Positions 32,920 through 43,364 are shown, numbered from the stretch's first letter. The stretch: 64,000 bases of DNA from JBAYIE01 sp041665785 (GCA_041665785.1 JBAYIE010000001.1:1-64000), one strand, 5' to 3'. Notes: generated by a model not told the origin, from the sequence alone. Numbers and translations: made by a program.

Positions 32920-35136
32920 TCAATAAGCCATTTCGCTCAGGAAGTGAATACGGAGCAATTGCAAATCTTCTTTGGAATATTCCGAACCGTATTCTTTCAA
33001 AGCTTCGTCGAGCGAATCGTTTTGACAGCTACGGAAAAAATCCATCAGTTCATCCTGCAAGGTCTCATCAGCCACATGATTTGCATAGGGTTGAAGGTTG
33101 AGCTTAGTTCCGGATGTAACTATGCTTTGTATTTCATTGAGCAACTCCTGCATGGTCATTCCTTGTGAGCGGGCAATATCTTCGAGGTTTTGTTTTTTAT
33201 CAATATTGGTAATTATGGCAATTTTTTTGGCCGATTTATTGACTACCGATTTGATGACCACATCTTCCGATCGTTCAATATTGTTATCCTCTACATATTT
33301 TTTGATCAACTCAACAAAGGATTTACCAAAACGGTTAGCCTTGTTTTTGTTTACCCCTGAAATCTTGCTGAGTTCATCCAGTGTGATTGGATATTTAAAG
33401 GCCATCTCTTCAAGCGAAGGTTCTGTAAATACCACATATGGCGGAAGGTTCATCGACTTGCCCACCTTGCGGGTCAGATCTTTCAGTAAATCAAACAGCA
33501 CTTCATCAAAAACATTTTCAACTTCCACGGCATTGTCATCATCGTCGTATACACCCTCGAAGGTTTGATCAACAGCCATTTCCAGCTTCACCGGTTTTTT
33601 CAGATACGCTTCCCCTTTTTCGTTTATGCTTAACAAGCCATAATTTTCGATGTTCTTGGTAATATAACCGTGTACCAGCAGCATCCGAAGGACCGATCTC
33701 CAGAATACCGGTTCTTTGTCTTTTCCTTTTCCAAAAACCTTGAGCTTGTGGTGATCGCTTAATGTTACTTCATGTGTTTTCTTACCGACCAATACATCTA
33801 CGATATGATCGATGACGTAATTTCCACTTTCGACCACTGCCTGCAAAGCCATGACTGCTGCATCTTTTACATCTTCCTTCTTTTTTGGATGACGACAATT
33901 GTCGCACATTTTGTGGCAATCTTTTTCAGCAAATTCTTCCCCAAAATAATGCAGCAGGAATTTCCTCCGGCAACTGGAAGTTTCTGCAAATGCCTGTGTT
34001 TCGAAAATTAAGAGTGATCCGATTTCGCGTTCGGCTACCGGTTTATCTTTCAAAAACTTTTCGAGCTTATCAATATCTGCCGGGTTGTATAACAGAAGGC
34101 AATCCCCTTCGAGACCATCGCGTCCGCCGCGTCCGGTTTCCTGATAATACCCTTCAATGCTCTTGGGTATATCGTAATGCACCACAAAACGCACATCGGG
34201 TTTGTCGATTCCCATCCCGAATGCAATGGTTGCCACAATTACATCACTTTCTTCCATGAGAAATGCATCCTGGTGTGCGGCGCGGGTCTTGGCATCCAAA
34301 CCGGCATGGTAGGGTAGTGCTTTAACGCCATTTGCTTTTAATACTTCGGCAATCTCCTCAACTTTTTTACGGCTCAGGCAATACACGATTCCGGATTTAC
34401 CTTTTCTGGCTTTGATAAACGATACAATATCCTTGAGGGTGTCGGCTTTTTTGCCTTTGGGCTTTACTTCGTAATAAAGATTGGAACGATTAAAGGAAGA
34501 TTTAAATAAAGTGGCATCTCCCATTTGGAGATTTTTGATGATATCCTGCTGAACCTTCGGGGTAGCTGTTGCCGTTAGCGCCATCATCGGCACGTCTTTG
34601 ATCTCTTTGATCATTTGCTTTATGCGGCGGTATTCCGGACGAAAATCATGTCCCCATTCCGAAATACAATGGGCTTCATCTACCGCCACAAAAGAAATGT
34701 CGATGCTTTTAAGAAATTCTATGGTTTCGTCTTTCTTGAGCGTTTCCGGAGCTATATAAAGCATTTTGGTTGCACCGGCAGAAACGTCTTTTTTTACTGC
34801 AGTTATTTCAGTTTTTGTCAGGGAGGAATTCATGAAGTGTGCCACTGTATCGTGACTGAAAGACCGAATCTGATCAACCTGATTTTTCATCAACGCAATC
34901 AGGGGAGAGATAATGATTGCTGTTCCGGGTAGCATCAGAGCCGGTAATTGATAACACAAAGACTTTCCGCCACCCGTTGGCATGATAACAAACGTATCGT
35001 TTCCGGAGATCAGGTTGGTGATAATTTCTTCCTGTTCACCTTTGAAAGTGTCGAATCCAAAAAATTCGCGTAAACTTTCTTTCACATTTACGGGTGAAGA
35101 GATGGACTTCTTCGTCGCCGTTTTCGTCTTTGCCAT
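32920..35136 (-). CDS. recQ: ATP-dependent DNA helicase RecQ
   Basis: The protein has 738 residues, a little longer than Escherichia coli RecQ (about 610). Helicase motifs: motif I MPTGGGKSLCYQLPA, motif II VDEAHCISEWGHDFRPEY (including the aromatic loop), motif III ALTATAT, and motif VI QETGRGGRDG. A RecQ zinc site follows with Cys residues in CRRKFLLHYFGE and CHKMCDNCR, then an RQC winged helix and an HRDC-like segment (about 575-640, MAFKYPITLDELSKISGVN). The last 100 residues are an extra C-terminal region common in this phylum. It unwinds DNA 3' to 5' in recombination and repair. Confidence 0.96.
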   Translation of the reverse strand: MAKTKTATKKSISSPVNVKESLREFFGFDTFKGEQEEIITNLISGNDTFVIMPTGGGKSLCYQLPALMLPGTAIIISPLIALMKNQVDQIRSFSHDTVAHFMNSSLTKTEITAVKKDVSAGATKMLYIAPETLKKDETIEFLKSIDISFVAVDEAHCISEWGHDFRPEYRRIKQMIKEIKDVPMMALTATATPKVQQDIIKNLQMGDATLFKSSFNRSNLYYEVKPKGKKADTLKDIVSFIKARKGKSGIVYCLSRKKVEEIAEVLKANGVKALPYHAGLDAKTRAAHQDAFLMEESDVIVATIAFGMGIDKPDVRFVVHYDIPKSIEGYYQETGRGGRDGLEGDCLLLYNPADIDKLEKFLKDKPVAEREIGSLLIFETQAFAETSSCRRKFLLHYFGEEFAEKDCHKMCDNCRHPKKKEDVKDAAVMALQAVVESGNYVIDHIVDVLVGKKTHEVTLSDHHKLKVFGKGKDKEPVFWRSVLRMLLVHGYITKNIENYGLLSINEKGEAYLKKPVKLEMAVDQTFEGVYDDDDNAVEVENVFDEVLFDLLKDLTRKVGKSMNLPPYVVFTEPSLEEMAFKYPITLDELSKISGVNKNKANRFGKSFVELIKKYVEDNNIERSEDVVIKSVVNKSAKKIAIITNIDKKQNLEDIARSQGMTMQELLNEIQSIVTSGTKLNLQPYANHVADETLQDELMDFFRSCQNDSLDEALKEYGSEYSKEDLQLLRIHFLSEMAY

Positions 35137-35297
35137 GGGAATTAATTAAAAGGTAAAATCCTGGTTTTTATGCCAAAGGGACGCGAATTTACAAGAGAAC
35201 ACCCGCTTTTGAAAATTAGGGAACAAAATATTTCTTTGCTAATGAATCTCACGAAGACTAAGATAGTGAGTTTTCCAGTTTAATTTGCAACTATTAC

Positions 35298-36398
35298 ATG
35301 ACAGGGAAAAATAAAAATCACTATGCCATTATTATGGCGGGTGGAATGGGTACCCGATTCTGGCCTTACAGCAGAATCAACCTTCCAAAGCAGTTCCTCG
35401 ATATCCTGGGTATTGACAAATCGTTGTTGCAGCAAACCTATGATCGCTTTGCCAAGCACTTTGATACCAACAATATTTACATTGTCACCAATCAGTCATA
35501 TTTGGGATTGGTTCATCAACAGTTACCTCAGGTGCCTGAGCAATGTTTGTTAGGTGAACCATCTATGAAGAACACCGCAGCCTGTATTGCTTATGCCACT
35601 TCGCGTATTCAAAAGCACAATACGCATGCAGTTTGTGTAGTTGCACCTTCGGATCACCTGATTTTGGATGAATCGCGCTTTATGGATCAAATCTACGACG
35701 CCATTCAGTATGCACAAAAGCATAACTCGCTGGTAACCCTTGGGATCAAGCCAAGCCGACCTGATACCGGTTATGGATATATCCAGTTTAATCCCGAACA
35801 GCACGACAATCACCAGATTTATAAGGTTAAAACATTTACCGAAAAACCTACTCTCGAAATTGCCAGAACATTTGTTGAAAGCGGAGAATTTCTCTGGAAT
35901 GCCGGAATTTTTATCTGGAGCGTTTCAGCAATCCGGGATGCTTTCAAACACCATATGCCGGAAATGCACGCCTTGTTTAAGGAAGCATCACAAAGTTATT
36001 TCACCCCTGAAGAACCCGCAGTGATTCAGGCTATATACGAGCAATGCCGTTCAGTTTCGATTGATTACGGTGTGATGGAGAAGGCGGATAATGTTTTTGT
36101 TATACCATCGGATTTTGGCTGGAGTGATCTGGGAACCTGGACTTCTTTGTATGAAAACTCGGAGAAAGACGAGAATCAAAATGTGATCAAAGGGAAAAAC
36201 GTTTTGGTTTATGATTCCGAAAACTGCATGGTCAATTCCAATGCCGGTAAAAATAAATTACTGGTTGTAAAGGGAGTGAACAACCTGATCATAGTGGATA
36301 CGCCCGACATTACGTTAGTTTGCGATAAAAGTATGGAACAGGAAGTGAAACAGATTGTAACCGATATCAAAATTAAATTTGAGGATAAATATTCCTGA
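35298..36398 (+). CDS. manC: Mannose-1-phosphate guanylyltransferase
   Basis: The protein has 366 residues and lacks the C-terminal isomerase domain of long ManC/AlgA enzymes. The nucleotidyltransferase signature is IIMAGGMGTRFWPYSR followed by PKQFLDILG. Further family motifs are VVAPSDHLI, the TGYGYIQF substrate loop, FTEKP, WNAGIFIW and DFGWSDLGTW. It makes GDP-mannose for surface glycans. The stop overlaps the next start by one base (TGATG), so ldcA is translationally coupled. The final residues lack a cupin domain. Confidence 0.92.
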   Translation: MTGKNKNHYAIIMAGGMGTRFWPYSRINLPKQFLDILGIDKSLLQQTYDRFAKHFDTNNIYIVTNQSYLGLVHQQLPQVPEQCLLGEPSMKNTAACIAYATSRIQKHNTHAVCVVAPSDHLILDESRFMDQIYDAIQYAQKHNSLVTLGIKPSRPDTGYGYIQFNPEQHDNHQIYKVKTFTEKPTLEIARTFVESGEFLWNAGIFIWSVSAIRDAFKHHMPEMHALFKEASQSYFTPEEPAVIQAIYEQCRSVSIDYGVMEKADNVFVIPSDFGWSDLGTWTSLYENSEKDENQNVIKGKNVLVYDSENCMVNSNAGKNKLLVVKGVNNLIIVDTPDITLVCDKSMEQEVKQIVTDIKIKFEDKYS

Positions 36399-37306
36399 TG
36401 ATTCGACCAGATTCATTGAAACCCGGCGATACCATTGGTATTGCAGCCACAGCCCGGAAAATTTCAAGGGAGGAAGTGGAAATTGCAAAGCAGGTTTTTC
36501 AGTCGTGGGGATTGCAGGTTAAGCTATCTCCTACCTTATTTCAGGAGCTAAATCAATTTGCCGGATCGGATGAAGCGCGTACCAGTGGGATGCAATCTCT
36601 GCTGGATGATCCGGAAGTGAAGGCTATTATTTTGGCGCGAGGCGGATATGGTACAGTACGCATTATCGATCATCTTGATTTTTCTGCTGTAAAAAAATCC
36701 CCCAAATGGATGATAGGATTCAGCGATGCAACTGTATTGCATGCGCATATGCATCGTCATGTGCAAATGCAAACCCTGCATGCACCTATGATTTTGAATA
36801 TGCAACCGGAGCGTTGGGACGAAGAAAGTATGTTGGCACTTAAAAAAGTATTATTCTCAGATAAGCCTTTTTTTATAGACTACAAACCGCATGCCCTGAA
36901 CAGAGAAGGTACAGCCAGCGGGTCGTTGGTTGGAGGTAATCTTTCGGTTTTATACAGTTTATTGGGTTCACCATCGGATATAAATACAGCAGGATGCATT
37001 TTGTTTTTGGAAGACATCGACGAATACGTTTATCACATCGATCGCATAATGATGAACATGAAACGGAATGGAAAGTTGGAATCTCTGAGTGGCCTGATCG
37101 TCGGCAACATGAGCGATATGAAAGACAATGCAATTCCATTCGGTAAATCGGCCGAAGAAATTATTGCCGAACACGTTTCAAGTTATCAGTATCCGGTCTG
37201 TTTTGGATTCCCAGCCGGACATGAGAAGCGAAACCTACCCATGGTATTTGGTGCAGAGAGTCAATTACAAGTGCATAAGCACGAGGTAAGACTAATTCAA
37301 TCTTAA
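36398..37306 (+). CDS. ldcA: LD-carboxypeptidase (S66 family, peptidoglycan recycling)
   Basis: The protein has 302 residues. S66 features are the N-terminal IGIAATARKIS, the nucleophile in IGFSDATVLHAH, the acid in LFLEDIDEYVYHIDRIM, and the catalytic His in FPAGHEKRNLPMVFG. The enzyme removes the terminal D-alanine of murein tetrapeptides during cell-wall recycling. It is coupled to manC upstream and converges with thiL, leaving a 5-base gap. Confidence 0.92.
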   Translation: MIRPDSLKPGDTIGIAATARKISREEVEIAKQVFQSWGLQVKLSPTLFQELNQFAGSDEARTSGMQSLLDDPEVKAIILARGGYGTVRIIDHLDFSAVKKSPKWMIGFSDATVLHAHMHRHVQMQTLHAPMILNMQPERWDEESMLALKKVLFSDKPFFIDYKPHALNREGTASGSLVGGNLSVLYSLLGSPSDINTAGCILFLEDIDEYVYHIDRIMMNMKRNGKLESLSGLIVGNMSDMKDNAIPFGKSAEEIIAEHVSSYQYPVCFGFPAGHEKRNLPMVFGAESQLQVHKHEVRLIQS

Positions 37307-37311
37307 ATCCG

Positions 37312-38346
37312 CTAAAATGCCTTCCAACCTTGTGCCTTCAATGCATGCTGATTGCCTGCTTTGCTGATCATGTGCACTCCTTCCTGCGCATCAGTGCAAT
37401 GCCCGATAATGGTAAAATCCGGATGATCTTTTATTTTCTCGTAATCGTTTTGGGTGATGGTAAACAGCAATTCATAATCTTCACCACCGTTCAATGCACA
37501 CATGGTAGGATCTAAATCAAATTCGCGTGCCATATTATAAGTGGTAGGATCAATCGGAATTTTCTCTTCATACAATTTCATACCTACATTGGATCGCGAA
37601 CACAGATGAAATATTTCACTGGATAATCCATCCGAAATATCAATCATAGAGGTGGGCTTAAGTTGCATGGATGCAAAAAGCTCAATCAAATCTTTGCGGG
37701 GTTCAGGCTTCAATTGCCGTTCAATGATATAATCGTGTCCTTCGAGATCGGGCTGAGCTTCGGGGTTTGCCAGAAACACGCGTTTTTCGCGCTCCAGCAA
37801 TTGTAACCCAACATAGGCACCACCTAAATCGCCTGATACACATAACAAATCTCCGGCTTTGGCTCCGCTGCGATACACCAGATTTTCTTCTTTGGCTTCG
37901 CCTATCGCTGTAATGTTCAACACCAAACCCTGACGCGACGAACAGGTATCGCCACCTATCAGGTCAATGGAAAAACGATCACAGGCCAAATGGATTCCGG
38001 CATACAACTCTTCCAATGCTTCTACGGAGAATTTACTGGATACACCCATGGAAATTGTTATTTGTTTGGGCACAGCATTCATCGCGCATATATCCGAAAG
38101 GTTAACTGTTACTGCTTTATATCCTAAATGTTTTAAAGGAAAATAGCTCAGGTCGAAATGCACACCTTCCAGCAACATATCGGTTGTTACCACCATACAA
38201 GTGTCGCCTGTTTTGATCACCGCCGCATCATCACCAATTCCTTTGATGGTAGATGCATGATGAATTTTTGTTTGCGAGGTTAACAGATCAATCAGGCCGA
38301 ATTCGCCCAATTGTTCAATGTTTGTTCTGCCGGAATTTTCTAACAT
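37312..38346 (-). CDS. thiL: Thiamine-monophosphate kinase
   Basis: The protein has 344 residues. It phosphorylates thiamine monophosphate to thiamine diphosphate, the cofactor used by SucA in this window. Motifs: GIGDDAAVI near the N-terminus, VVTTDMLLEGVHFDL, the metal-binding NLSDICAMNA, IGGDTCSS, and the late IDISDGLSSEI. The acidic residues of the AIR synthase-like fold are all present. The gene is followed by DUF4293 in the divergent-to-upstream position; the two are in the same direction with a 54-base gap. Confidence 0.96.
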   Translation of the reverse strand: MLENSGRTNIEQLGEFGLIDLLTSQTKIHHASTIKGIGDDAAVIKTGDTCMVVTTDMLLEGVHFDLSYFPLKHLGYKAVTVNLSDICAMNAVPKQITISMGVSSKFSVEALEELYAGIHLACDRFSIDLIGGDTCSSRQGLVLNITAIGEAKEENLVYRSGAKAGDLLCVSGDLGGAYVGLQLLEREKRVFLANPEAQPDLEGHDYIIERQLKPEPRKDLIELFASMQLKPTSMIDISDGLSSEIFHLCSRSNVGMKLYEEKIPIDPTTYNMAREFDLDPTMCALNGGEDYELLFTITQNDYEKIKDHPDFTIIGHCTDAQEGVHMISKAGNQHALKAQGWKAF

Positions 38347-38400
38347 GTTGCAGTTTAATAGGATAAAATACTTCTAATGGCAAGCAGTAAGGGTTGTTGA

Positions 38401-38883
38401 TTAACGGATCCGGTCAGCACTTTTTATCAGGTTGTCGTCGCGTTTAATCAACATTATTGCTCTTAGGTTCAGGTATAGCATAAAAATCATCAAAGCAATT
38501 CCAAATACAGAACTAAAATTGAGCGTCGATAAATTGAAACCCGGAATCAGCAGAGATGCTGAAGAAAAGGTTCCTGCAAGGAGCAATCCCATAAATATGT
38601 AATTTATTTTAGCATTACGCAATTGTCTTTTCAGGTCTTTGTAATCAAAAATTACTTTGAGGGTCCATCCGATCAGCAATGCTGTAATCAGAATCAAGGC
38701 AAATTGTAAGTGACTTTCGATCAGAATGCCGTTTTCGTAAATCCGATAATACATGAAGTTCATGACGTAGTCACGGTTTACACCATTCATCGCGGTTTGC
38801 ATGTTGATCACTGAACCGGTACATAAAATCGCGCAAATCAGTATGATAGCGATTAAGTATATGGTTTGAAGACGTTGTATCAT
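38401..38883 (-). CDS. DUF4293 family membrane protein
   Basis: The protein has 160 residues with four membrane helices (about 8-28, 58-80, 95-115 and 122-145). The N-terminal MIQRLQTIYLI and the C-terminal LIKSADRIR are signature ends of the Bacteroidota DUF4293 family. The function of the family is not known. It lies directly upstream of thiL in the same direction, so the two may share a transcript. Confidence 0.88.
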   Translation of the reverse strand: MIQRLQTIYLIAIILICAILCTGSVINMQTAMNGVNRDYVMNFMYYRIYENGILIESHLQFALILITALLIGWTLKVIFDYKDLKRQLRNAKINYIFMGLLLAGTFSSASLLIPGFNLSTLNFSSVFGIALMIFMLYLNLRAIMLIKRDDNLIKSADRIR

Positions 38884-38934
38884 AATCTTGTATTTAGGGC
38901 GAAATTAATCTAAAAAAATTGAACGGCTTAATTT

Positions 38935-38942
38935 TACATTTG
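38935..38942 (+). promoter_or_regulatory. Predicted -7 box TACATTTG of the thiolase-ftcD operon
   Basis: It matches TAnnTTTG and lies 21 bases before the thiolase ATG. A TTG occurs 13 bases upstream, closer than usual for a -33 element. Confidence 0.4.
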
Positions 38943-38963
38943 TCACCAAATTAGACGCGCAAT

Positions 38964-40163
38964 ATGACGAAACCAGTTTATATCATTGATGCCGTGCGCA
39001 CGCCTGTTGGTCGCTATGGGGGCTCACTTTCCACCATTCGTCCCGACGATCTGGCTGCGCTGGTTATACAACAATTGATTGCCCGCAATCCGAAAGTGGA
39101 TGTAAATGCTATTGAAGATGTGGTATTTGGAGCAGCCAATCAAGCCGGAGAAGACAACCGCGATGTGGCTCGCATGGCTTTATTACTGGCCGGTTTACCC
39201 GTTCATATTGGCGGCACCACTGTTAATCGTTTATGTGCTTCCGGATTACAGGCTATTATGGATGCAAGCCGTGCCATTGAGTGCGGTGAAGGAAATTTGT
39301 ATCTGGCTGGCGGAACAGAAAGCATGACCCGCGCACCGTTTGTGATGGCGAAGGCAGAAACGGCATTTGGAAGAACTCCTGAAATGTATGATACCACCAT
39401 TGGTTGGAGGTTTACCAATAAAAAACTCGCAGCCTTGTATCATCCGTACAGCATGGGCGAAACTGCAGAAAATGTAGCTGAGCGATGGAAAATAAGCCGC
39501 GAAGAACAGGATGCCTTTGCTGTTTCTTCTCAACAAAAATATGCTGCAGCCCACAAGGCAGGGAAATTTAAACAGGAATTGACCGGAGTATCCATACCGC
39601 AAAAAAAGGGCGATGCTTTGTTGTTCGATAAAGACGAGCAACCCCGTGATACAACTATGGATGCCTTATCGAAATTAAAACCGGCATTCCGGAAAGATGG
39701 AACAGTTACGGCCGGAAACTCAAGCAGTGTGAACGATGGAGCAGCTGTATTGATGCTGGCCGGCGAAGAAACGGTTAAACAATTTAACCTCAAACCGCTG
39801 GCACGTATTGTTGCAAGAGCGGCTGCTGGTGTTGATCCTGCGATTATGGGAATTGGTCCGGTTCCGGCTACACAAAAAGCCTTGAAGCGTGCAGGATTAT
39901 CCATTAACGATCTGGGATTGGTGGAATTGAATGAAGCCTTTGCTTCTCAAAGTTTAGCCTGTATGCGTGATCTTGGGCTTGATCCTGCTTTGGTAAATGT
40001 GAATGGTGGTGCTATTGCTATCGGTCATCCTTTGGGTTGCAGCGGTGCTCGGATCAGTACTACCCTGATCCATGAAATGCAAAAGCAAAATGTACGTTAT
40101 GGATTAGCAACCATGTGTGTGGGTGTTGGACAAGGTGCAGCCATTATTTATGAAAAATTATAA
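38964..40163 (+). CDS. Acetyl-CoA acyltransferase (thiolase; PcaF/PaaJ-like)
   Basis: The protein has 399 residues, with the thiolase active sites: nucleophile C91 in TTVNRLCASG, GHPLGCSGAR (His) and MCVGVGQGAA (second Cys). The segment ANQAGEDNRDVARMALLLAGLP is shared with 3-oxoadipyl-CoA thiolases (PcaF/PaaJ), but it also occurs in general acetyl-CoA acetyltransferases. Without other aromatic-degradation genes nearby, the chain length of its substrate is uncertain. It forms an operon with ftcD (12-base gap). Confidence 0.92.
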   Translation: MTKPVYIIDAVRTPVGRYGGSLSTIRPDDLAALVIQQLIARNPKVDVNAIEDVVFGAANQAGEDNRDVARMALLLAGLPVHIGGTTVNRLCASGLQAIMDASRAIECGEGNLYLAGGTESMTRAPFVMAKAETAFGRTPEMYDTTIGWRFTNKKLAALYHPYSMGETAENVAERWKISREEQDAFAVSSQQKYAAAHKAGKFKQELTGVSIPQKKGDALLFDKDEQPRDTTMDALSKLKPAFRKDGTVTAGNSSSVNDGAAVLMLAGEETVKQFNLKPLARIVARAAAGVDPAIMGIGPVPATQKALKRAGLSINDLGLVELNEAFASQSLACMRDLGLDPALVNVNGGAIAIGHPLGCSGARISTTLIHEMQKQNVRYGLATMCVGVGQGAAIIYEKL

Positions 40164-40175
40164 GACTCGAATAGC

Positions 40176-41867
40176 ATGAATCAATCAGCGTTAATAGAAT
40201 GTGTACCCAATTTTAGTGAGGGATGTGACTTGCAATTGATCCGTCAGATTACGGAAGAGATTGAAAAAATAGATGGAGTGAAATTGCTGGATGTAGATCC
40301 GGGCAAAGCCACAAACCGTACAGTAGTAACTTTTGTCGGTCATCCGGATGCTGTAATCGAAGCGGCTTTTCAGGCCATTCGCAAAGCAAGCGAGTTGATT
40401 GATATGAGCAAACATCACGGAGAACATCCGCGTATGGGAGCCACCGATGTATGTCCATTGATTCCGATTTCAGGCATCAGCATGGAAGAAACTGCCGAAT
40501 ATGCTAAGAAGTTAGGCAAACGCGTGGGCGAAGAATTGAACATACCCGTATACCTGTATGAATATGCGCAAAGCAATGCGGCGCGAAATAATTTATCGGT
40601 TATCAGGGGTGGTGAATACGAAGGATTTTTTGATAAGATTAAACTGCCCGAATGGAAACCTGATTTCGGTCCGGCTGTGATGTCTGCGAAGTCGGGAGCA
40701 ACGGTTATCGGAGCGCGTGATTTTCTGATTGCCTACAATGTAAACCTAAATACCAAATCAGTAAGGTTAGCCAATTCAGTAGCTTTTGATGTGCGTGAAG
40801 CAGGCCGCGTGAAACGCGAAGGAAATCCCATTACCGGTAAGGTAGTTAAAGATGCGATGGGTGAAGATGTGCGGATCCCGGGAACATTGAAAGCAGTAAA
40901 AGCTATCGGTTGGTATATTGAAGAATACAGGATTGCTCAGATTTCGATGAACCTGATCAATTACAAGGTAACATCCATACATCAGGCATTTGATGAGGTG
41001 AGTCGCAGTGCCTCAAGCAGGGGATTGCGCGTAACCGGTTCGGAACTGGTGGGTTTGGTGCCCCTGGATGCGATGATACAGGCGGGAAAATATTACCTGG
41101 CCAAGCAAAAACGTTCAACCGGAGTCAGCGAGGAAGAGTTGATTCACATTGCTGTAAAATCAATGGGATTAGATGAACTGGCACCATTTGATCCTGCTGC
41201 AAAAATTATTGAATACAAATTGAGAGATGCCTCCAACGAGAAATTGATTGGCATGAACCTGAAACAGTTTGCCAATGAAACTGCAGCTGATTCACCGGCT
41301 CCGGGGGGAGGTTCTATAGCAGCCTATGCCGGAACCTTAGGCGCATCGCTGGGGATTATGGTGGCTAACCTTTCGGCCGGTAAAAGGGGATGGGAAGACA
41401 AAATTTCGTTTTTCAGTGAGTGGGCTGAAAAAGGCATGTACTTTCAATCGGAGTTGCTGAAAGCAGTAGATGAAGATACACGTTCGTTTAATGCAATTCT
41501 GAATGCTTTCGGAATGCCAAAGGGTACAGATGAAGAAAAGAAATTGCGAAGTGCTGCAGTTGAATCGGCTACCAAATATGCATGTGAAGTTCCGATGCGG
41601 GTAATAGAACTGGCTTCAGGAACATTGCCTTTGATTGAACAAATGATTGCACACGGAAATCCCAATTCGGTTACAGATGCTGCAGTTGGAGCCTTGTGCA
41701 TCCGTACAGCAGTGCATGCCGCTTACCTGAATGTGAAAGTAAATGCCTTGGGATTAAAGGATAAAACGTATGCAAACGAAATCGTTTCAAAGGCACAAAG
41801 TATTTTAAAAACAACGGAAGAAAAAGTGAACGAACTTGTAGCTAACAGCGAGAAAGCATTGGCCTGA
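40176..41867 (+). CDS. ftcD: Glutamate formimidoyltransferase fused to formimidoyltetrahydrofolate cyclodeaminase
   Basis: The protein has 563 residues and matches the bifunctional enzyme. Residues about 1-330 are the formimidoyltransferase (IECVPNFSEG at the N-terminus, DVDPGKATNRTVVTF, HHGEHPRMGATDVCPLIPI with the catalytic His). Residues about 365-563 are the helical cyclodeaminase (ANETAADSPAPGGGSIAAY, then RSFNAILNAFGMPK). It carries formimino groups from histidine breakdown onto tetrahydrofolate and deaminates them. Its stop codon is immediately followed by the last base of the convergent lipoprotein gene, with no gap. Confidence 0.95.
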   Translation: MNQSALIECVPNFSEGCDLQLIRQITEEIEKIDGVKLLDVDPGKATNRTVVTFVGHPDAVIEAAFQAIRKASELIDMSKHHGEHPRMGATDVCPLIPISGISMEETAEYAKKLGKRVGEELNIPVYLYEYAQSNAARNNLSVIRGGEYEGFFDKIKLPEWKPDFGPAVMSAKSGATVIGARDFLIAYNVNLNTKSVRLANSVAFDVREAGRVKREGNPITGKVVKDAMGEDVRIPGTLKAVKAIGWYIEEYRIAQISMNLINYKVTSIHQAFDEVSRSASSRGLRVTGSELVGLVPLDAMIQAGKYYLAKQKRSTGVSEEELIHIAVKSMGLDELAPFDPAAKIIEYKLRDASNEKLIGMNLKQFANETAADSPAPGGGSIAAYAGTLGASLGIMVANLSAGKRGWEDKISFFSEWAEKGMYFQSELLKAVDEDTRSFNAILNAFGMPKGTDEEKKLRSAAVESATKYACEVPMRVIELASGTLPLIEQMIAHGNPNSVTDAAVGALCIRTAVHAAYLNVKVNALGLKDKTYANEIVSKAQSILKTTEEKVNELVANSEKALA

Positions 41868-43268
41868 TTATTCGATAGCGCCCATGGTTGGATTAGTCGC
41901 ATTCCGGGAGTTCCCATTCAAATCAACTGTTACGGTTGTAACAGGTAGAGCTTTCCCTTTTGCGGGAGATTCAGCTTTCAATGTGTATTTATACTGATCC
42001 AGGTTCTCAAATTGCGGATCCAGGTTGAGTATATTGTTGTTGGTGTTCAGTTGCGTCAGTTTGGTTCGCAATAAGTTGTTTCGGATGTCGCGCACAGTAG
42101 AAGCCTGATTCCCGTTTGGATCATTGTTGAATAACAATTCTTCTTCGATATTGCCGTAAATGATATTGTTGATCAGCACATAATTCAATTCAAATTTCAG
42201 TACTGTTCCTTTTCCATCATCATATGGGGTATTGTCTAACAACAATTGTGCGTTTTGCCGACCTGAGGATGAATTTGTATTTGAAAGCGTATTGTAATAG
42301 AGTTGATAGTTTCCTCCCAAAGCACCATAAAAAGAAAATTGTCCGCAATCGGTGATCAGATTATTGACGGCCAGAATTGAGGCAGAGTAACCTACAATAC
42401 CGGCTGCTTTCATATTGTGAATGATGCATTGATTCACGATCAGGTTTGGGTTGGTGCTGATAACAGGAGCTGAATCAACTTCAATACCTACAAATCCGTT
42501 CCTTAAAATAGCACCTTCAATTTTGCCTGTGCTACCGGGTAAAATACGGATACCATTCCATTGTCCCGGGATATCGGCATATTCAAGATCGAGACGGTCT
42601 CCGGAAAATACGACCGGATTAGCCGGCGTTCCGTTTACCGAAAGGCTGCCGCGTATATATAAAGTAGAATTGATGTGAGAATATATTTTGGTGCCTGGTT
42701 GTATTGTTAGTGTTTGACCCTTTTCTACCAGAATTGAATTGTAAATAACATGTGGCTTGTCGTTGGTCCATGTGATTGACGTTACAGTACTATCCCAGGT
42801 TTCAGCGTCGTGGTAATGCGCATCCCGCCCAAAACCTACGATCTCTACATCCTGATTATTTCCATTGGTTTCAAACAGAATTTGATCCACTACTATGAAA
42901 TCGTTGCCCGGATTGGAGTATAACTGTACAAAAATAACGATTGAGTCATTGCCCCTGATTTCCTTTCCACTGATTGAAGTGGTAGGACGCCCATCAATAT
43001 TCAACTTAACAGAACCGTTTGCGGTACCTTTTATAGAAATATTGGTTTTTACTCCCTGGCTGTTCTTATTTATCACCCACAGTTGTTTGGTAACCGACAC
43101 CGGTACCGATTGTCCGAATTGAGAAAAAACGGTATCAAAGAAGAGGGTATCTGTTGAAAAGGAGAGTTTTGCTGAAGCGTCTGTTGTAATCGAATCTTCT
43201 TTACGGCATGATCCGAAAATCAAGCCCATAAGCAGGAGTCCAAAACCAACGTTTATTCCTTTTTTCAC
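41868..43268 (-). CDS. Lipoprotein with right-handed beta-helix domain
   Basis: The protein has 466 residues from a GTG start. The lipobox is LIFGSC (Cys21), after the signal KKGINVGFGLLLMG. Residues about 30-150 look like an Ig-like N-terminal domain (FFDTVFSQFGQSVPVSVTKQLWVIN, in parts). The rest has Asn/Gly-rich turns with repeated short strands such as GKIEGAILRNGFVGIEV, IIHNMKAAGIVGYSA and NLITDCGQFSFYG, typical of parallel beta-helices that bind or cleave polysaccharides. It is probably exposed on the cell surface. No catalytic residues can be assigned by eye. Confidence 0.8.
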   Translation of the reverse strand: MKKGINVGFGLLLMGLIFGSCRKEDSITTDASAKLSFSTDTLFFDTVFSQFGQSVPVSVTKQLWVINKNSQGVKTNISIKGTANGSVKLNIDGRPTTSISGKEIRGNDSIVIFVQLYSNPGNDFIVVDQILFETNGNNQDVEIVGFGRDAHYHDAETWDSTVTSITWTNDKPHVIYNSILVEKGQTLTIQPGTKIYSHINSTLYIRGSLSVNGTPANPVVFSGDRLDLEYADIPGQWNGIRILPGSTGKIEGAILRNGFVGIEVDSAPVISTNPNLIVNQCIIHNMKAAGIVGYSASILAVNNLITDCGQFSFYGALGGNYQLYYNTLSNTNSSSGRQNAQLLLDNTPYDDGKGTVLKFELNYVLINNIIYGNIEEELLFNNDPNGNQASTVRDIRNNLLRTKLTQLNTNNNILNLDPQFENLDQYKYTLKAESPAKGKALPVTTVTVDLNGNSRNATNPTMGAIE

Positions 43269-43364
43269 CGGTGCAATTTATTACGATGAAGCAGCATTCC
43301 CAACTCTTTTGATTTAAAACGATTTAAGGGGTTTGCCTGCTTTGAACCTTATCAACGCCGGTGT